Assembly (NCBI RefSeq): GCF_009769735.1
Contig: NZ_WSRO01000002.1
Location: 6,584,001-6,648,000 of the forward strand
Source of the DNA: Streptomyces sp. BA2
Lineage (GTDB): Bacteria > Actinomycetota > Actinomycetes > Streptomycetales > Streptomycetaceae
Length of the DNA: 64,000 bases
Direction of reading: 5' to 3'
Position numbers and translations under genes: made by a program. Under the pieces are notes generated by a model that saw only the letters and a program-made list of their open reading frames with translations, was not told where the DNA came from and ran no database searches. Shown piece after piece: positions 54,839 through 63,416 of this stretch (position 1 is the first letter of the stretch; the number at the start of each line of letters is the position of its first letter).

Positions 54839-57457
54839 ATGATGACGACGGCTGACGACCTCGCCGGGCTGCTGCTGCGCCGCCGGCAGAGTGTGTACGT
54901 TCCCGAAGGCGCCGGAAGGTCCACCTTGACCGATGCCGCAGTCGTCGTCCTCGAAGCCGAACTCGCCGACCGCGGGCACCTGTTGACCGCCCCGCTGCGC
55001 CGCGCGCTGGCCGCGCTCTCCGTCGCCGACCTCGCAGCGACCGGCATGCGGCTGATCGCCGACGTCGACGCGCTGATGGGCTCCGACCGTCACCACGCCC
55101 CGCTGTTCCGGCGCTTCCCCGACGACATCCCGTACCAGCACGCGTACGACCGCTACGCCTCCCTCGTCGTCGCCCACCTCGCCGCCCAGCCCCACCAGCC
55201 CTGCATGAACTGCGCGGGCACCAAGGCCCGCGTCCGTGCGATCGAGCCGTGCGCGCATCTGCTGTGCGACGACTGCCACCGCAAGGAACTGGACACGGGC
55301 TGCTGCGACCTGTGCTGCGTCTGGTACGCCTGCCCGGTCTGCGAGAACCGCTACGAGACGGACGGTCCCACCGACCCCTGGTTCGACACAGGGGCCGGTC
55401 TCGGCGGCGACGGCGGCGAGATCCTGCGCGCGCTGCGCCTGGCGGCCCCGGGCGACGCTTCGGGTGAACTCGCCGCCCTGCTTGCCCGCCGTACGCCCCT
55501 GAGCCCCCAGGACCACGACGACCTGGTGCTGCTCCTTGGGCACCTGGACCCGGCCGACGCCGCCGACTGGCTCCCGCCGGAGATACCCCTGCGCGAGAGC
55601 AAGGCGCTCGCGCTCGCACCGCTGCTCGATGTGCCCGTCCCGGCGGACGTGCGCGCGCTCGTCGGGCGGTACGCCGACACCGCCACCGATGTGCTGCGCA
55701 TCCTCGTCGTAGGTTCCGGGGGCGACCCCGATCTGCTCGAACTGCCGCGTCTGCGTGGACTTTCGCGTCCCGTACGCCGCGAACTCCTCGCCCTGCTCGA
55801 CGGGTTCGACCTGCGGCGCCTCGCCGAGGACATGGCACGCCACCCGCGCGCCTGGAAGCGGGCCGGTGAAATTCTGCACCCCTTCGAGCAGGCCCACCGG
55901 CACGCGCGCGTGGCGCTCGCCTTCGCGGTCCTGCGGGGGACCCGCATCGGGGACGGCGCGCTCGGCGAGACACTGCTCGCCGAAGCCGCACGCCACGATG
56001 ACATCCGCATCGAAGGCGACCGGCTGCGGATCTCCACCTGGCAGGGGCGCGTCGAGGAGGCGCTCGGCCGTTGGGACACCGAGGCCGCCGCCGGACTCCT
56101 GCGCGAACGCCCGGGTGAACTCCTGCGCCGGCTGGACCTGTTGCTCGCACGGTCGGGCTCGACGGCCCTGCCGGAGGCCGTGGGCGAGGCGCTCGCGGAG
56201 GCCCTGCCCCGCTCCGGACCCGGGCCGCTGCTCGGCGCGTACGGCCGCATGAAGGTCCGCTCCGTGCCGGGGCACCGCCGCGTCTTCTTCCCGCGCGGGC
56301 GCGTCACCCAGGCCTACGCGATCGACGACGACCGGCCGCCGCTGCCGTCCCGGGTGGCGGGGCGTGCCGGTGAGCTGATCGAGGCGGAGGCCGTGCGGCG
56401 GCTCGCTTCTGGCGAGGGGGAGGGCGAGCGGTACGACGTGGCCGTCCTGGACGCATCGCTGGCCGACCTTCCGGTGCCGTTCGCCGAGCGCGCGTCCGCG
56501 GCATCGCTGGTCGCCGTGCCGCGCGGCAGCTCGCTGCCCATGCCCGCGGACAGCGAGACCGTGCGGCTCTTCCTGCACTGGCTGCAGCCCAAGGGCGTGC
56601 GCGTCGACCTCGATCTGTCCGTCGCGCTCTACGACGACCTGTGGCGCTTCGTCGGCCTGTGCGACTACACGCACCTGGCGTACGCGGGCGGCGCCGCCCG
56701 GCACTCCGGGGACCTGACGTCGGCGCCCGCCCCGCACGGCGCCACCGAGTACCTCGACCTGGACCTGCCGCGCCTCGCCCACGTGGGGGTGCGCTTCGTG
56801 GTGCCCGCGGTCCTCTCGTACAACAACGTCCCCTTCGACGAACTCCCGGACGCCTTCGCGGGGTTCATGGCGGTGGAGGGTACGAAGAGGGCCGTGTACG
56901 ACCCGCGCACGGTCCGGCAGCGCTTCGACCTCGCGGGTGACGCGGCGCTGCGCGTGCCGATGCTCGTCGACCTGAGGGCGCGGCGCGCCTGGTGGGCCGA
57001 CGTCACCCTCGCCACGGGCGACGGCAACCACGACGTGTGGCGCTACCGCAAGCAGCTGGGCCGCATGGGCAACGACCTTCTCGACACGTTCGAGCCGCGC
57101 GGCCGGGCCACCCTGTGGGACCTCGCCTGCTGGGCGGCGGCGGCCCGCACCGACGGACCCGTGTACGTGCGCGGCCGTGGCCACGTCCTGTGGGGCTACC
57201 GCCGTGCCGACGACGAGCCGCGCGCCGACTTCGCGCTGCGCGTCCGCGACGGCTGGGAGCCGGACGAGCTGCGCGCGCAGCCGGATCCCGGGCTTGCGGG
57301 CCGCCGCGCTCTTCTGGCGCTCCTGCACGGCGAGTTGGAGGGCACGGACGGCGTCACGTCCGGCACGGTGTACCGCCTCTACCCCGGGCCGGTCGACGCC
57401 TCGCCGCTGGAGCGGATCACCGCGGGGGATCTGGCGGGGTGGCTGGCGCCGGTGTGA
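54839..57457 (+). CDS. MXAN_6230/SCO0854-type RING-domain protein with TerD-like C-terminal half
   Basis: A large 872-residue soluble protein. A RING-like zinc finger is visible: C122, C125, C138, H140, C143, C146, then C156/C159 and C165/C168, matching C3HC4 spacing. Residues 180-480 are helical and Leu/Ala-rich with no named motif. From about 560 to 770 the sequence resembles TerD/stress proteins: VRLFLHWLQPKGVRVDLDLSVALYD, then HSGDLTSAPAPHGATEYLDLDL and VVPAVLSYNNVPFDELPDAFAGFM (quoted in part). The family is known only by its model organisms' locus names and has no established function. ATG 54839 starts MMTTADDLAGLLLRRR. Confidence 0.8.
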   Translation: MMTTADDLAGLLLRRRQSVYVPEGAGRSTLTDAAVVVLEAELADRGHLLTAPLRRALAALSVADLAATGMRLIADVDALMGSDRHHAPLFRRFPDDIPYQHAYDRYASLVVAHLAAQPHQPCMNCAGTKARVRAIEPCAHLLCDDCHRKELDTGCCDLCCVWYACPVCENRYETDGPTDPWFDTGAGLGGDGGEILRALRLAAPGDASGELAALLARRTPLSPQDHDDLVLLLGHLDPADAADWLPPEIPLRESKALALAPLLDVPVPADVRALVGRYADTATDVLRILVVGSGGDPDLLELPRLRGLSRPVRRELLALLDGFDLRRLAEDMARHPRAWKRAGEILHPFEQAHRHARVALAFAVLRGTRIGDGALGETLLAEAARHDDIRIEGDRLRISTWQGRVEEALGRWDTEAAAGLLRERPGELLRRLDLLLARSGSTALPEAVGEALAEALPRSGPGPLLGAYGRMKVRSVPGHRRVFFPRGRVTQAYAIDDDRPPLPSRVAGRAGELIEAEAVRRLASGEGEGERYDVAVLDASLADLPVPFAERASAASLVAVPRGSSLPMPADSETVRLFLHWLQPKGVRVDLDLSVALYDDLWRFVGLCDYTHLAYAGGAARHSGDLTSAPAPHGATEYLDLDLPRLAHVGVRFVVPAVLSYNNVPFDELPDAFAGFMAVEGTKRAVYDPRTVRQRFDLAGDAALRVPMLVDLRARRAWWADVTLATGDGNHDVWRYRKQLGRMGNDLLDTFEPRGRATLWDLACWAAAARTDGPVYVRGRGHVLWGYRRADDEPRADFALRVRDGWEPDELRAQPDPGLAGRRALLALLHGELEGTDGVTSGTVYRLYPGPVDASPLERITAGDLAGWLAPV

Positions 57458-57548
57458 TCACGTCGGTGGACAGGGTGTCGCTTCCCGACCGCTCGGCTCG
57501 ACGCAGCGTCCATTGCCTGTACGTGACACCCAGGCGCATGCTGCCGGA

Positions 57549-58739
57549 GTGCGAGCGAACCCCAGTGCCTCCTCAGTCTCCCGCCGGTCCCTGCTGCGTG
57601 CCCTCGGCGGCGGGGCGGCCGTCAGCGCGCTCGCGGGCTGCGGCGTGCCCGCCGCGTACATAGGCCCCGGCGAGCGCGCTGCCGGGGACCGTTCCCGGCA
57701 GGACAAGACGCTGTCCTTCGCCAACTGGCCGCTCTACATCGACACCGACGACGATGACACGACGAAGCGGCCCTCGCTCGACGCCTTCGAGAAGCGGACC
57801 GGCATCGACGTCCGCTACACGGAGGAGATCAACGACAACGACGAGTTCTTCGGCAAGATCAGCCCGTCCCTGATGAACCACCAGGAGACCGGCCGCGACC
57901 TCATCGTCATCAGCGACTGGATGTGCGCCCGCTTCGTACGGCTCGGCTGGGTCCAGGAGATGGACCGCGCGCGCCAGCCCAACGTGACCAAGTACCTGGA
58001 CCCGCTGCTGCGTTCGCCGCACTTCGACCCGGGGCGCAAGCACACCGTTCCCTGGCAGTCCGGCATCACCGGCATCGCGTACAACAAGCGCAGGCTCGGC
58101 CGGGAGATCAAGCAGGTCTCCGACCTGTGGGCCGGCGACCTCAAGGGCCGGGTCACGCTGCTCTCCGGCCTCGACGAGTCGTTCGCGCTGCTGATGCAGG
58201 GCGACGGCGTCGACATCACCAAGTGGAAGGCCGACGACTTCCACCGGATGTGCGACCGGGTGGAGAAGCTGGTGGCCTCGAAGCACATCCGCCGCTTCAC
58301 GGGCAACGACTACATCAAGGACCTGTCGAGCGGCGACGTCCTGGCCTGCCAGGCCTACAGCGGCGACGTGATCCAGCTCCAGGCGGACGACCCGGACATC
58401 GAGTTCGTCGTCCCCGAGGAGGGCGCCGAACTGTGGGCGGAATCCCTGATGATCCCCAACCTGGCCCGCCACAAGCGGAACGCGGAACGGCTCATCGACT
58501 ACTACTACGAGCCCGAGGTGGCCGCGGAGCTGGCCGCCTGGGTCAACTACGTCTGCCCCGTGCCTGCCGCGCGCGACATCCTCGCCTCGTCCAAGGACAA
58601 GGAGCTGGCTTCGCTGGCCGAGGACCCGCTGATCTTCCCGGACGACGCGATGCGGAAGCGGCTCGCGATAGCGCGGGACATCACGTCGGAGGAGCGGACG
58701 GAGTTCGCGAAGCGGTGGAACGCGATCGCGGGGTTGTAG
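57549..58739 (+). CDS. PotD-like polyamine-binding Tat lipoprotein
   Basis: A 396-residue extracellular solute-binding protein of the spermidine/putrescine type. The N-terminus has a twin-arginine motif (SRRSLLRAL, residues 11-19) and a lipobox with Cys31 (SALAGCG), so it is exported folded and lipid-anchored. Body motifs: LSFANWPLYID, YTEEINDNDEFFGKI, VPWQSGITGIAYN, YSGDVIQLQADDPDIEFVVP. GTG 57549 is the only reasonable start. The partner permease and ATPase genes are not in the window and probably lie elsewhere. It supports polyamine uptake next to the catabolic genes. Confidence 0.9.
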   Translation: MRANPSASSVSRRSLLRALGGGAAVSALAGCGVPAAYIGPGERAAGDRSRQDKTLSFANWPLYIDTDDDDTTKRPSLDAFEKRTGIDVRYTEEINDNDEFFGKISPSLMNHQETGRDLIVISDWMCARFVRLGWVQEMDRARQPNVTKYLDPLLRSPHFDPGRKHTVPWQSGITGIAYNKRRLGREIKQVSDLWAGDLKGRVTLLSGLDESFALLMQGDGVDITKWKADDFHRMCDRVEKLVASKHIRRFTGNDYIKDLSSGDVLACQAYSGDVIQLQADDPDIEFVVPEEGAELWAESLMIPNLARHKRNAERLIDYYYEPEVAAELAAWVNYVCPVPAARDILASSKDKELASLAEDPLIFPDDAMRKRLAIARDITSEERTEFAKRWNAIAGL

Positions 58740-58758
58740 CGGGGGCGTTGCACGTTGC

Positions 58759-59226
58759 TCAGGGCCGGCGTCGGCGCAGGGACTTCCTGACGTCACCGAC
58801 GGTGTCCTCGGACAGCATCCGCCAGTACGCCAGCTTGTCAAGCACGGCCATCCGCACCAGCTGCCACTTGAACCACGGCGGCAGCTGCCGGTAGGGCACA
58901 AAGGTCAGGGTGTCCCTGATGGCGTCATCGGCCATGCCGCCGGGACCCTCGGCGCGGAGCGCCGCGTACAACTGAGGGGTCAGTTCGCCGTTGAGCCGGG
59001 CCACGGCTCCCGCCGCGGTGAACGCGAATCCCCGCTGACCGCGGTCCTCCAGCCGCATCGCCCTGACGATGCGGGGTGAGGCCTCGGTCGGCGTGCAGTT
59101 GAAGGCCAGCCCGATGGCCGCCGTGCCGAGGCTTCTCTCGCCGCGTTCGTACGCCGCGTCCCAATCGGCGGGGTCGTCGATGCGCAGCATGGTTTCGCCG
59201 CGGTTCCAGTCCCAATCGGCGGCCAT
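58759..59226 (-). CDS. Hypothetical protein
   Basis: A 155-residue soluble protein I do not recognise. Features are a Trp-rich acidic start (ADWDWNRGE), a central GTAAIGLAFNCTPTEASPRIV segment with one Cys, and a basic C-terminus RKSLRRRRP. Predicted helical. ATG 59226 follows GGAAGGA; GTG 59232 is 6 nt earlier. The codon pattern is strongly Streptomyces-like, so it is a real gene. It is convergent with the PotD-like gene and divergent from the CHRD-like gene. Confidence 0.65.
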   Translation of the reverse strand: MAADWDWNRGETMLRIDDPADWDAAYERGERSLGTAAIGLAFNCTPTEASPRIVRAMRLEDRGQRGFAFTAAGAVARLNGELTPQLYAALRAEGPGGMADDAIRDTLTFVPYRQLPPWFKWQLVRMAVLDKLAYWRMLSEDTVGDVRKSLRRRRP

Positions 59227-59311
59227 GACCACGCTTCCTTCCCGTTCCCCGTGCTCAATTTGAACACCCGCGAGTCTCGTTGCGTTTCATGGGTAACCGA
59301 AAGGAACGAAC

Positions 59312-60130
59312 GTGATGCCCAAGCGAATCGGCCTTCTCGCGGCGCTCGCCGCTCTGCCCGCCGCCCTCCTCACCGTGGCCGTGTCGACCCCGGTGTTCGC
59401 GGCGGATCCCCCGGCCTACCAGATCGACCTGGCGCCGCTGAACGACTCCGGATCCACGGGAACGGCGCTCCTGAGCCTGCGTGGCAACGCGCTGACCGTG
59501 TGGATCAAGTCCGAGGGGCTGGTGCCGGGACAGCCGTCGGCGCAGCACCTGCACGGGTCCACCGACGGGCACGACTTCCAGTGCCCGGACGACGGCGACG
59601 ACACCAACGGCGACGGCATCCTCGACAACACCGAGGCCACCGTCCACTACGGCGACATCAACATCTCGCTGACCGAATCCGGGGGCACCGACGCGGGCAG
59701 CGGTCTCGCCGTGGACCGGATGCCGGTGGCCGACGCGCAGGGCAAGGTCTCCTACAAGCGGACCATCACCGTGGGGCAGGACGTGGTCGAGCAGATCAAG
59801 GACCTGCACATCGTGCAGCACGGCGTCGACCGCAACGACAACGGCAAGTACGACTTCGAGGGCGCGGGCAAGAGCGAACTCGACCCGAAGCTGCCCCAGG
59901 AGGCCACGGCTCCGACGAACTGCGGTGTCGTCAAGGGCGCGGCCGTCGGGTCCGTCCCCATCGGCGGGGTCGAGACCGGCGGGGGCACGGAGAGCCGCAC
60001 CTCCGCCGGTGCCGTGACCGGCGCCACCGGGGCGGCGGTGGTGGCGGCCGCCGGGGTACTGGCTCTCATGCGACGGCGCATGGTGCCGGTGCCCGCCGCC
60101 GTGGTCACGAAGACCGGGGACGCCGCGTGA
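59312..60130 (+). CDS. Secreted CHRD-like protein with C-terminal membrane anchor
   Basis: A 272-residue exported protein. The signal peptide (LLAALAALPAALLTVAVS) is cut after about residue 31 (VFA|AD). A CHRD-like beta domain follows (GSTGTALLSLRGNALTVWIK, QHLHGSTDGHDF with two His). Two loops look like calcium sites: DDTNGDGILDN and DRNDNGKYDFE. The end has a hydrophobic helix (GAVTGATGAAVVAAAGVLAL) and RRR, like a sortase substrate, but no LPxTG or LAxTG is visible before it. Start at GTG 59312. Overlaps the sortase gene by 4 nt. Confidence 0.75.
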   Translation: MMPKRIGLLAALAALPAALLTVAVSTPVFAADPPAYQIDLAPLNDSGSTGTALLSLRGNALTVWIKSEGLVPGQPSAQHLHGSTDGHDFQCPDDGDDTNGDGILDNTEATVHYGDINISLTESGGTDAGSGLAVDRMPVADAQGKVSYKRTITVGQDVVEQIKDLHIVQHGVDRNDNGKYDFEGAGKSELDPKLPQEATAPTNCGVVKGAAVGSVPIGGVETGGGTESRTSAGAVTGATGAAVVAAAGVLALMRRRMVPVPAAVVTKTGDAA

Positions 60131-60795
60131 GCCGCTCGGCCTGGCGGATGTGGACCGGGGTCCGGCGTGCCTCCGCCGCTCTGATCGCCGCCGTCGCGGC
60201 GGCCCTGGTACTCACCGCATGTGCGGGTCAGGACGGTACGGCTGCCTCGCCCTCGCCTCCTCGCCAGAGCGCGGCGGGGGACGCCACGGAGGGCGGCGGC
60301 CCCACGCCGTCGAAGGGACCCGGCGAGGCCGCCGCGCCCCTGGAACGGTCGGCTCCGCAGCGGGTCGCCATCCCCTCCCTGGGTGTTTCGAGCGGGCTTG
60401 AGACGCTGGGGCAGAGCGGGGACGGGGCGATGACGACGCCGAAGGACCCCGATCTGGCGGGCTGGTACGAACCGGGCCCCACCCCCGGCTCCCGGGGCCC
60501 GGCGGTGATCGCCGGACATGTGACCTGGAACGGCGCGGACGCGGTCTTCAAGAAGCTGAAGACGATGAAGGCGGGGGACACGATCGAGGTGACGCGCGAG
60601 GACGGGAAGACCGCCACCTTCGCGGTGGACCGTGTCGAGGAGTACCCGAAGAAGAAGTTCCCCACCCTGGACGTCTACAAGAACATCGACCACGCGGGGC
60701 TGCGCCTGATCACCTGCGGCGGGGAGTTCGACGCGGACCGGAACTACTACCCCAACAACGTCACGGTCTTCGCGAGCATGACGGGCGTGGCGTAG
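60127..60795 (+). CDS. Class F-like sortase
   Basis: A 222-residue transpeptidase. Catalytic triad: His131 in AGHVTW, Cys197 in LITCGG, Arg205 in DRNYYPNNVTVFA. The core from RVAIPSLGVSSGLE to the end fits class F sortases of actinobacteria. The N-terminus has a single hydrophobic stretch ending LTACAG, which could act as TM anchor or as lipobox with Cys32. A disordered Pro/Gly-rich linker follows. GTG 60127 overlaps the stop of the CHRD-like gene (GTGA), so both are translated together. Confidence 0.85.
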   Translation: MSRSAWRMWTGVRRASAALIAAVAAALVLTACAGQDGTAASPSPPRQSAAGDATEGGGPTPSKGPGEAAAPLERSAPQRVAIPSLGVSSGLETLGQSGDGAMTTPKDPDLAGWYEPGPTPGSRGPAVIAGHVTWNGADAVFKKLKTMKAGDTIEVTREDGKTATFAVDRVEEYPKKKFPTLDVYKNIDHAGLRLITCGGEFDADRNYYPNNVTVFASMTGVA

Positions 60796-62006
60796 GCGGT
60801 CAGGGCGATCCGCTCGGCGACCGGGTTCATGTCCTTCCCCTTGGCGTCGGTCGCGTTGACCGAGTAGACGAGGGCCCGGGAGCCGTTCTCGGTGGAGGCG
60901 ATCATGCTCGTGTAGCCGTAGCGGGAGCCGGTCTTGAGCCAGACCACCGTGTCGTCGTCGACCTTCATCCGCTGGAGGCCCGCGCCGAAGACGGCTCCGG
61001 GGACGCCCGGCGCCAGCTTCGGCAGGGTGAACATCTCCTTCAACTGCGGCCGGGGCACGACCTTTCCGCCGAACAGCGCCTGCGTGAAGACCTCCAGGTC
61101 GGCGGTGGACGAGATCATGTCGCCCGCCGCGAAGCGGTCGAACTGGTTCCACTCGGTGACGTCGACGAGCCGGGTGGTGCCGTCCGGCTGCTTCACGCTC
61201 TGGTAGCCGCGGTTGTGCGGGCCGCGAATGCGGAGGTCGGCCCCGGGGAAGTACGTGTCGCGCATGCGCAGCGGCCGGAAGATCCGCTCGCTCGCCTGAC
61301 GGGCGTACGAATCCCCGGTGACCCGCTCGATCAGCAGGCCGAGCACGGTGTAGCCGATGTTGCGGTAGTGCTGCTGGTCGCCGGGGTCGTGCTCGGGCCC
61401 CTTGGAGACGGCCGACGCGACGACCGTCCGGTAGTCCAACGTGTCGTAGCGGTGGGCGTATTCGTCGTCGAAACCGTCGCCCGGCCGCAGCCCGCTGGTG
61501 TAGTTGAGGAGGCTGCGGACGGGGATGGGCTTGAACGTCTTCTTCGGATCCTGGCTCCGCTCCGGGAACAGGTCCGGCATGTAGTACTGCACCGGCTTGT
61601 CGAGGTCCAGGTCGCCCTCGGCGGCCAGCTGCAGCGCCAAGGCCGCGGTCACGATCTTGGTCGTGGATCCGGCGCGGAAGCGCCCGTGCGGGTCGGCCTT
61701 CCGGCCCGTGACCACGTCGTGTACGCCGGAACTGCCGCGCCAGGTCCCGTCGGTGCCTCCGACACGGACCAGGGCGGCGGTCGCGTCGGCGTTCGGGAGC
61801 CCCTTGATCGCGGCGCGCAGGGCCTTGCCGTCCGGCGCGGCTCTCTGGGTGGAGGCCGCGGCGGCAGGGGCGTTCGCATCCGCGAGGGCGGGGGCGCTCG
61901 CGGCGCCGGTGAGGCCGATGACGAGGGCGGCGGCGAGAGCGGTACGGGCGGGGAACTGCACGGTGTGACTCCAGGTGGGCTGCGGTGTGGGACCTGTGCT
62001 GTCCAT
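60747..62006 (-). CDS. Secreted serine hydrolase (beta-lactamase/DD-carboxypeptidase family)
   Basis: A 419-residue exported enzyme of the serine beta-lactamase-like family. Signal peptide at about 20-45 (TALAAALVIGLTGAASAPALA). The active-site SxxK is S114-T-T-K117 in FRAGSTTKIVTAAL; a Tyr-x-Asn in HYRNIGYTVLGLLIERV; and the KTG-like box is LKTGSRYGYTS. Substrates could be peptidoglycan peptides or esters. The long frame to 62189 includes upstream shadow; ATG 62006 is chosen. Its 3' end overlaps the convergent sortase by 49 nt. Confidence 0.87.
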   Translation of the reverse strand: MDSTGPTPQPTWSHTVQFPARTALAAALVIGLTGAASAPALADANAPAAAASTQRAAPDGKALRAAIKGLPNADATAALVRVGGTDGTWRGSSGVHDVVTGRKADPHGRFRAGSTTKIVTAALALQLAAEGDLDLDKPVQYYMPDLFPERSQDPKKTFKPIPVRSLLNYTSGLRPGDGFDDEYAHRYDTLDYRTVVASAVSKGPEHDPGDQQHYRNIGYTVLGLLIERVTGDSYARQASERIFRPLRMRDTYFPGADLRIRGPHNRGYQSVKQPDGTTRLVDVTEWNQFDRFAAGDMISSTADLEVFTQALFGGKVVPRPQLKEMFTLPKLAPGVPGAVFGAGLQRMKVDDDTVVWLKTGSRYGYTSMIASTENGSRALVYSVNATDAKGKDMNPVAERIALTAYATPVMLAKTVTLLG

Positions 62007-62113
62007 CCTGGTGATCTCCCGGGCAGGGCGGATCCTCACGGGGGAGGGTGGCGCCCCGCTGATCCCTGAGGGGTCAACACCCATGCGCCTAAGGGGTGTC
62101 GGGCGGGATCCCC

Positions 62114-62482
62114 CTAGGGGGCGTCGGCCGACAGACCGTCGGCGCGCTCCTGCGCCGCCATGACCTCGTCCCCGTGGTCGAAGGCCCACGCTCCGAAGGC
62201 CTCGATCGGGTCGAGCAACGTACGGCCGAGGCCGGTGAGTTCGTACTCGACGCGGGGCGGTGACTCGGCGTACGACTTCCGCGAGACCAGGCCGTTGTAC
62301 TCCAGGCGGCGCAGCGTCTCGGTGAGGATCTTGGGGCTGATGCCGCCGATCAGGCCGCGCAGTTCACCCGGCCGGCGCGGGCCGTGCCGCAGAGCCCAGA
62401 GCGCCACCGCGTTCCAGGTGTTCGCGAGCAGATCGAAGGCGAGCCGGGCGCGGCAGTCGGCGAGCAGATCGTCGTTCGTCAC
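62114..62482 (-). CDS. HxlR-family transcriptional regulator
   Basis: A 122-residue MarR-like winged-helix protein: AFDLLANTWNAVALWALRHGPRRPGELRGLI, ISPKILTETLRRLEYNGLVSRK, and PPRVEYELTGLGRTLLDPI (each partly quoted). There is no HxlR N-terminal Cys of the redox-sensing type. GTG 62482 lies 82 nt from the divergent reductase gene, which it may control. The long frame beyond this start is shadow. Confidence 0.85.
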   Translation of the reverse strand: MTNDDLLADCRARLAFDLLANTWNAVALWALRHGPRRPGELRGLIGGISPKILTETLRRLEYNGLVSRKSYAESPPRVEYELTGLGRTLLDPIEAFGAWAFDHGDEVMAAQERADGLSADAP

Positions 62483-62563
62483 GTACCGAATGGTGCCTGA
62501 GCGCCTTCCTACTGTCGTTCCGTACCCCGATGGCCGGGGATGTGGGGCGAGAAGGAGACGGGC

Positions 62564-63232
62564 ATGCGCATAGGCATCATCGGCGCGGGCGGCATGGCGG
62601 ACGCGCTCGGCACGCAGTGGGTGCGCGCGGGGCACGAAGTGCTGATCGGAGGCCGGGACGAGGGCCGTGCGGCGGCACTCGCCGCGAGGATGGGCGCCGC
62701 GGGGCACGGAACGCCGCGCGCGGCGGCCGAGTTCGGGGACGCGGTGCTGTTCGCCGTGCCGTACGAGGCGGGGGCCGGTCTGGCCGGCGGGCTCGAAGTC
62801 GCCCTGCGCGGCCGGGTGTTGATCGACTGCTCCAACCCGGTGGGGCCCGGCTTCGCCCTGCTCACCGAGGGCGGCCCGTCGGCCGCGCGACGGCTCGCCG
62901 AGGCGGCTCCCGGAGCGCGTGTCGTCAAGGCGTTCAACCTCTGCCACGAGGACGTGTGGCGGATGGACCCACCGGTCTTCGACGGCCGCCCGCTCGCGGT
63001 CCCGGTGTGCGGGGACGAGGAGGGCGCGCTGGATGTCGTACGGGAACTGGTGAAGGACATCGGCTGCGCGCCGTTCGCCGCGGGCGGCCTGGAGCGGGCC
63101 GGTCTGGTGGAGGCGACGGCGGCGCTGCTGATCGGGCTCTGGGTGGGGGAGGAGGTGGACGCGCAGGCCATCGCGCCACCGCTGGCGTATGCCGCAGGGG
63201 CCCCTCAGGCCGGGGCCGTCACCTCGCCATGA
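62564..63232 (+). CDS. NADPH-dependent F420 reductase-like/NAD(P)-binding protein
   Basis: A 222-residue Rossmann protein: MRIGIIGAGGMADALGTQWV with the GxGxxA dinucleotide site, then IGGRDEGRAAAL (Arg contacting the NADP phosphate), VLFAVPYEAGAG, DCSNPVGPGF, and VVKAFNLCHEDVW. The pattern fits the F420-dependent NADP reductase-like family. ATG 62564 follows AAGGAGACGGGC. It is divergent from the HxlR regulator. Confidence 0.85.
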   Translation: MRIGIIGAGGMADALGTQWVRAGHEVLIGGRDEGRAAALAARMGAAGHGTPRAAAEFGDAVLFAVPYEAGAGLAGGLEVALRGRVLIDCSNPVGPGFALLTEGGPSAARRLAEAAPGARVVKAFNLCHEDVWRMDPPVFDGRPLAVPVCGDEEGALDVVRELVKDIGCAPFAAGGLERAGLVEATAALLIGLWVGEEVDAQAIAPPLAYAAGAPQAGAVTSP

Positions 63233-63386
63233 GCAGGATGACGAGGACGACGCCGACCAGGAGTGCGATGAGCAGCATGCGGCCGACGGGATGCCGCGGA
63301 TTGAGGCGGTGGCCGCGGTACCCCCGTTCGTCGCGCTCGTACACGAAGAGCGGCTCTTCCCGCTTGTCGTCGTCGCTGTTCCCCAT
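63219..63386 (-). CDS. Small single-pass membrane protein (55 aa)
   Basis: An ATG at 63386 opens a 55-residue frame: acidic start MGNSDDDKREEPLFVYERDE, then RGYRGHRLNPRHPVGRM, then one TM helix LLIALLVGVVLVILLMAR ending in a basic residue. Codon use is Streptomyces-like and the hydrophobic helix is unlikely to arise by chance. It overlaps the reductase 3' end by 14 nt (convergent). It resembles small actinobacterial proteins with a cytoplasmic charged N-tail, but I cannot name a family. Confidence 0.6.
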   Translation of the reverse strand: MGNSDDDKREEPLFVYERDERGYRGHRLNPRHPVGRMLLIALLVGVVLVILLMAR

Positions 63387-63416
63387 GTCCCACAAGCTAG
63401 TTGAGGGACCGCCCGG

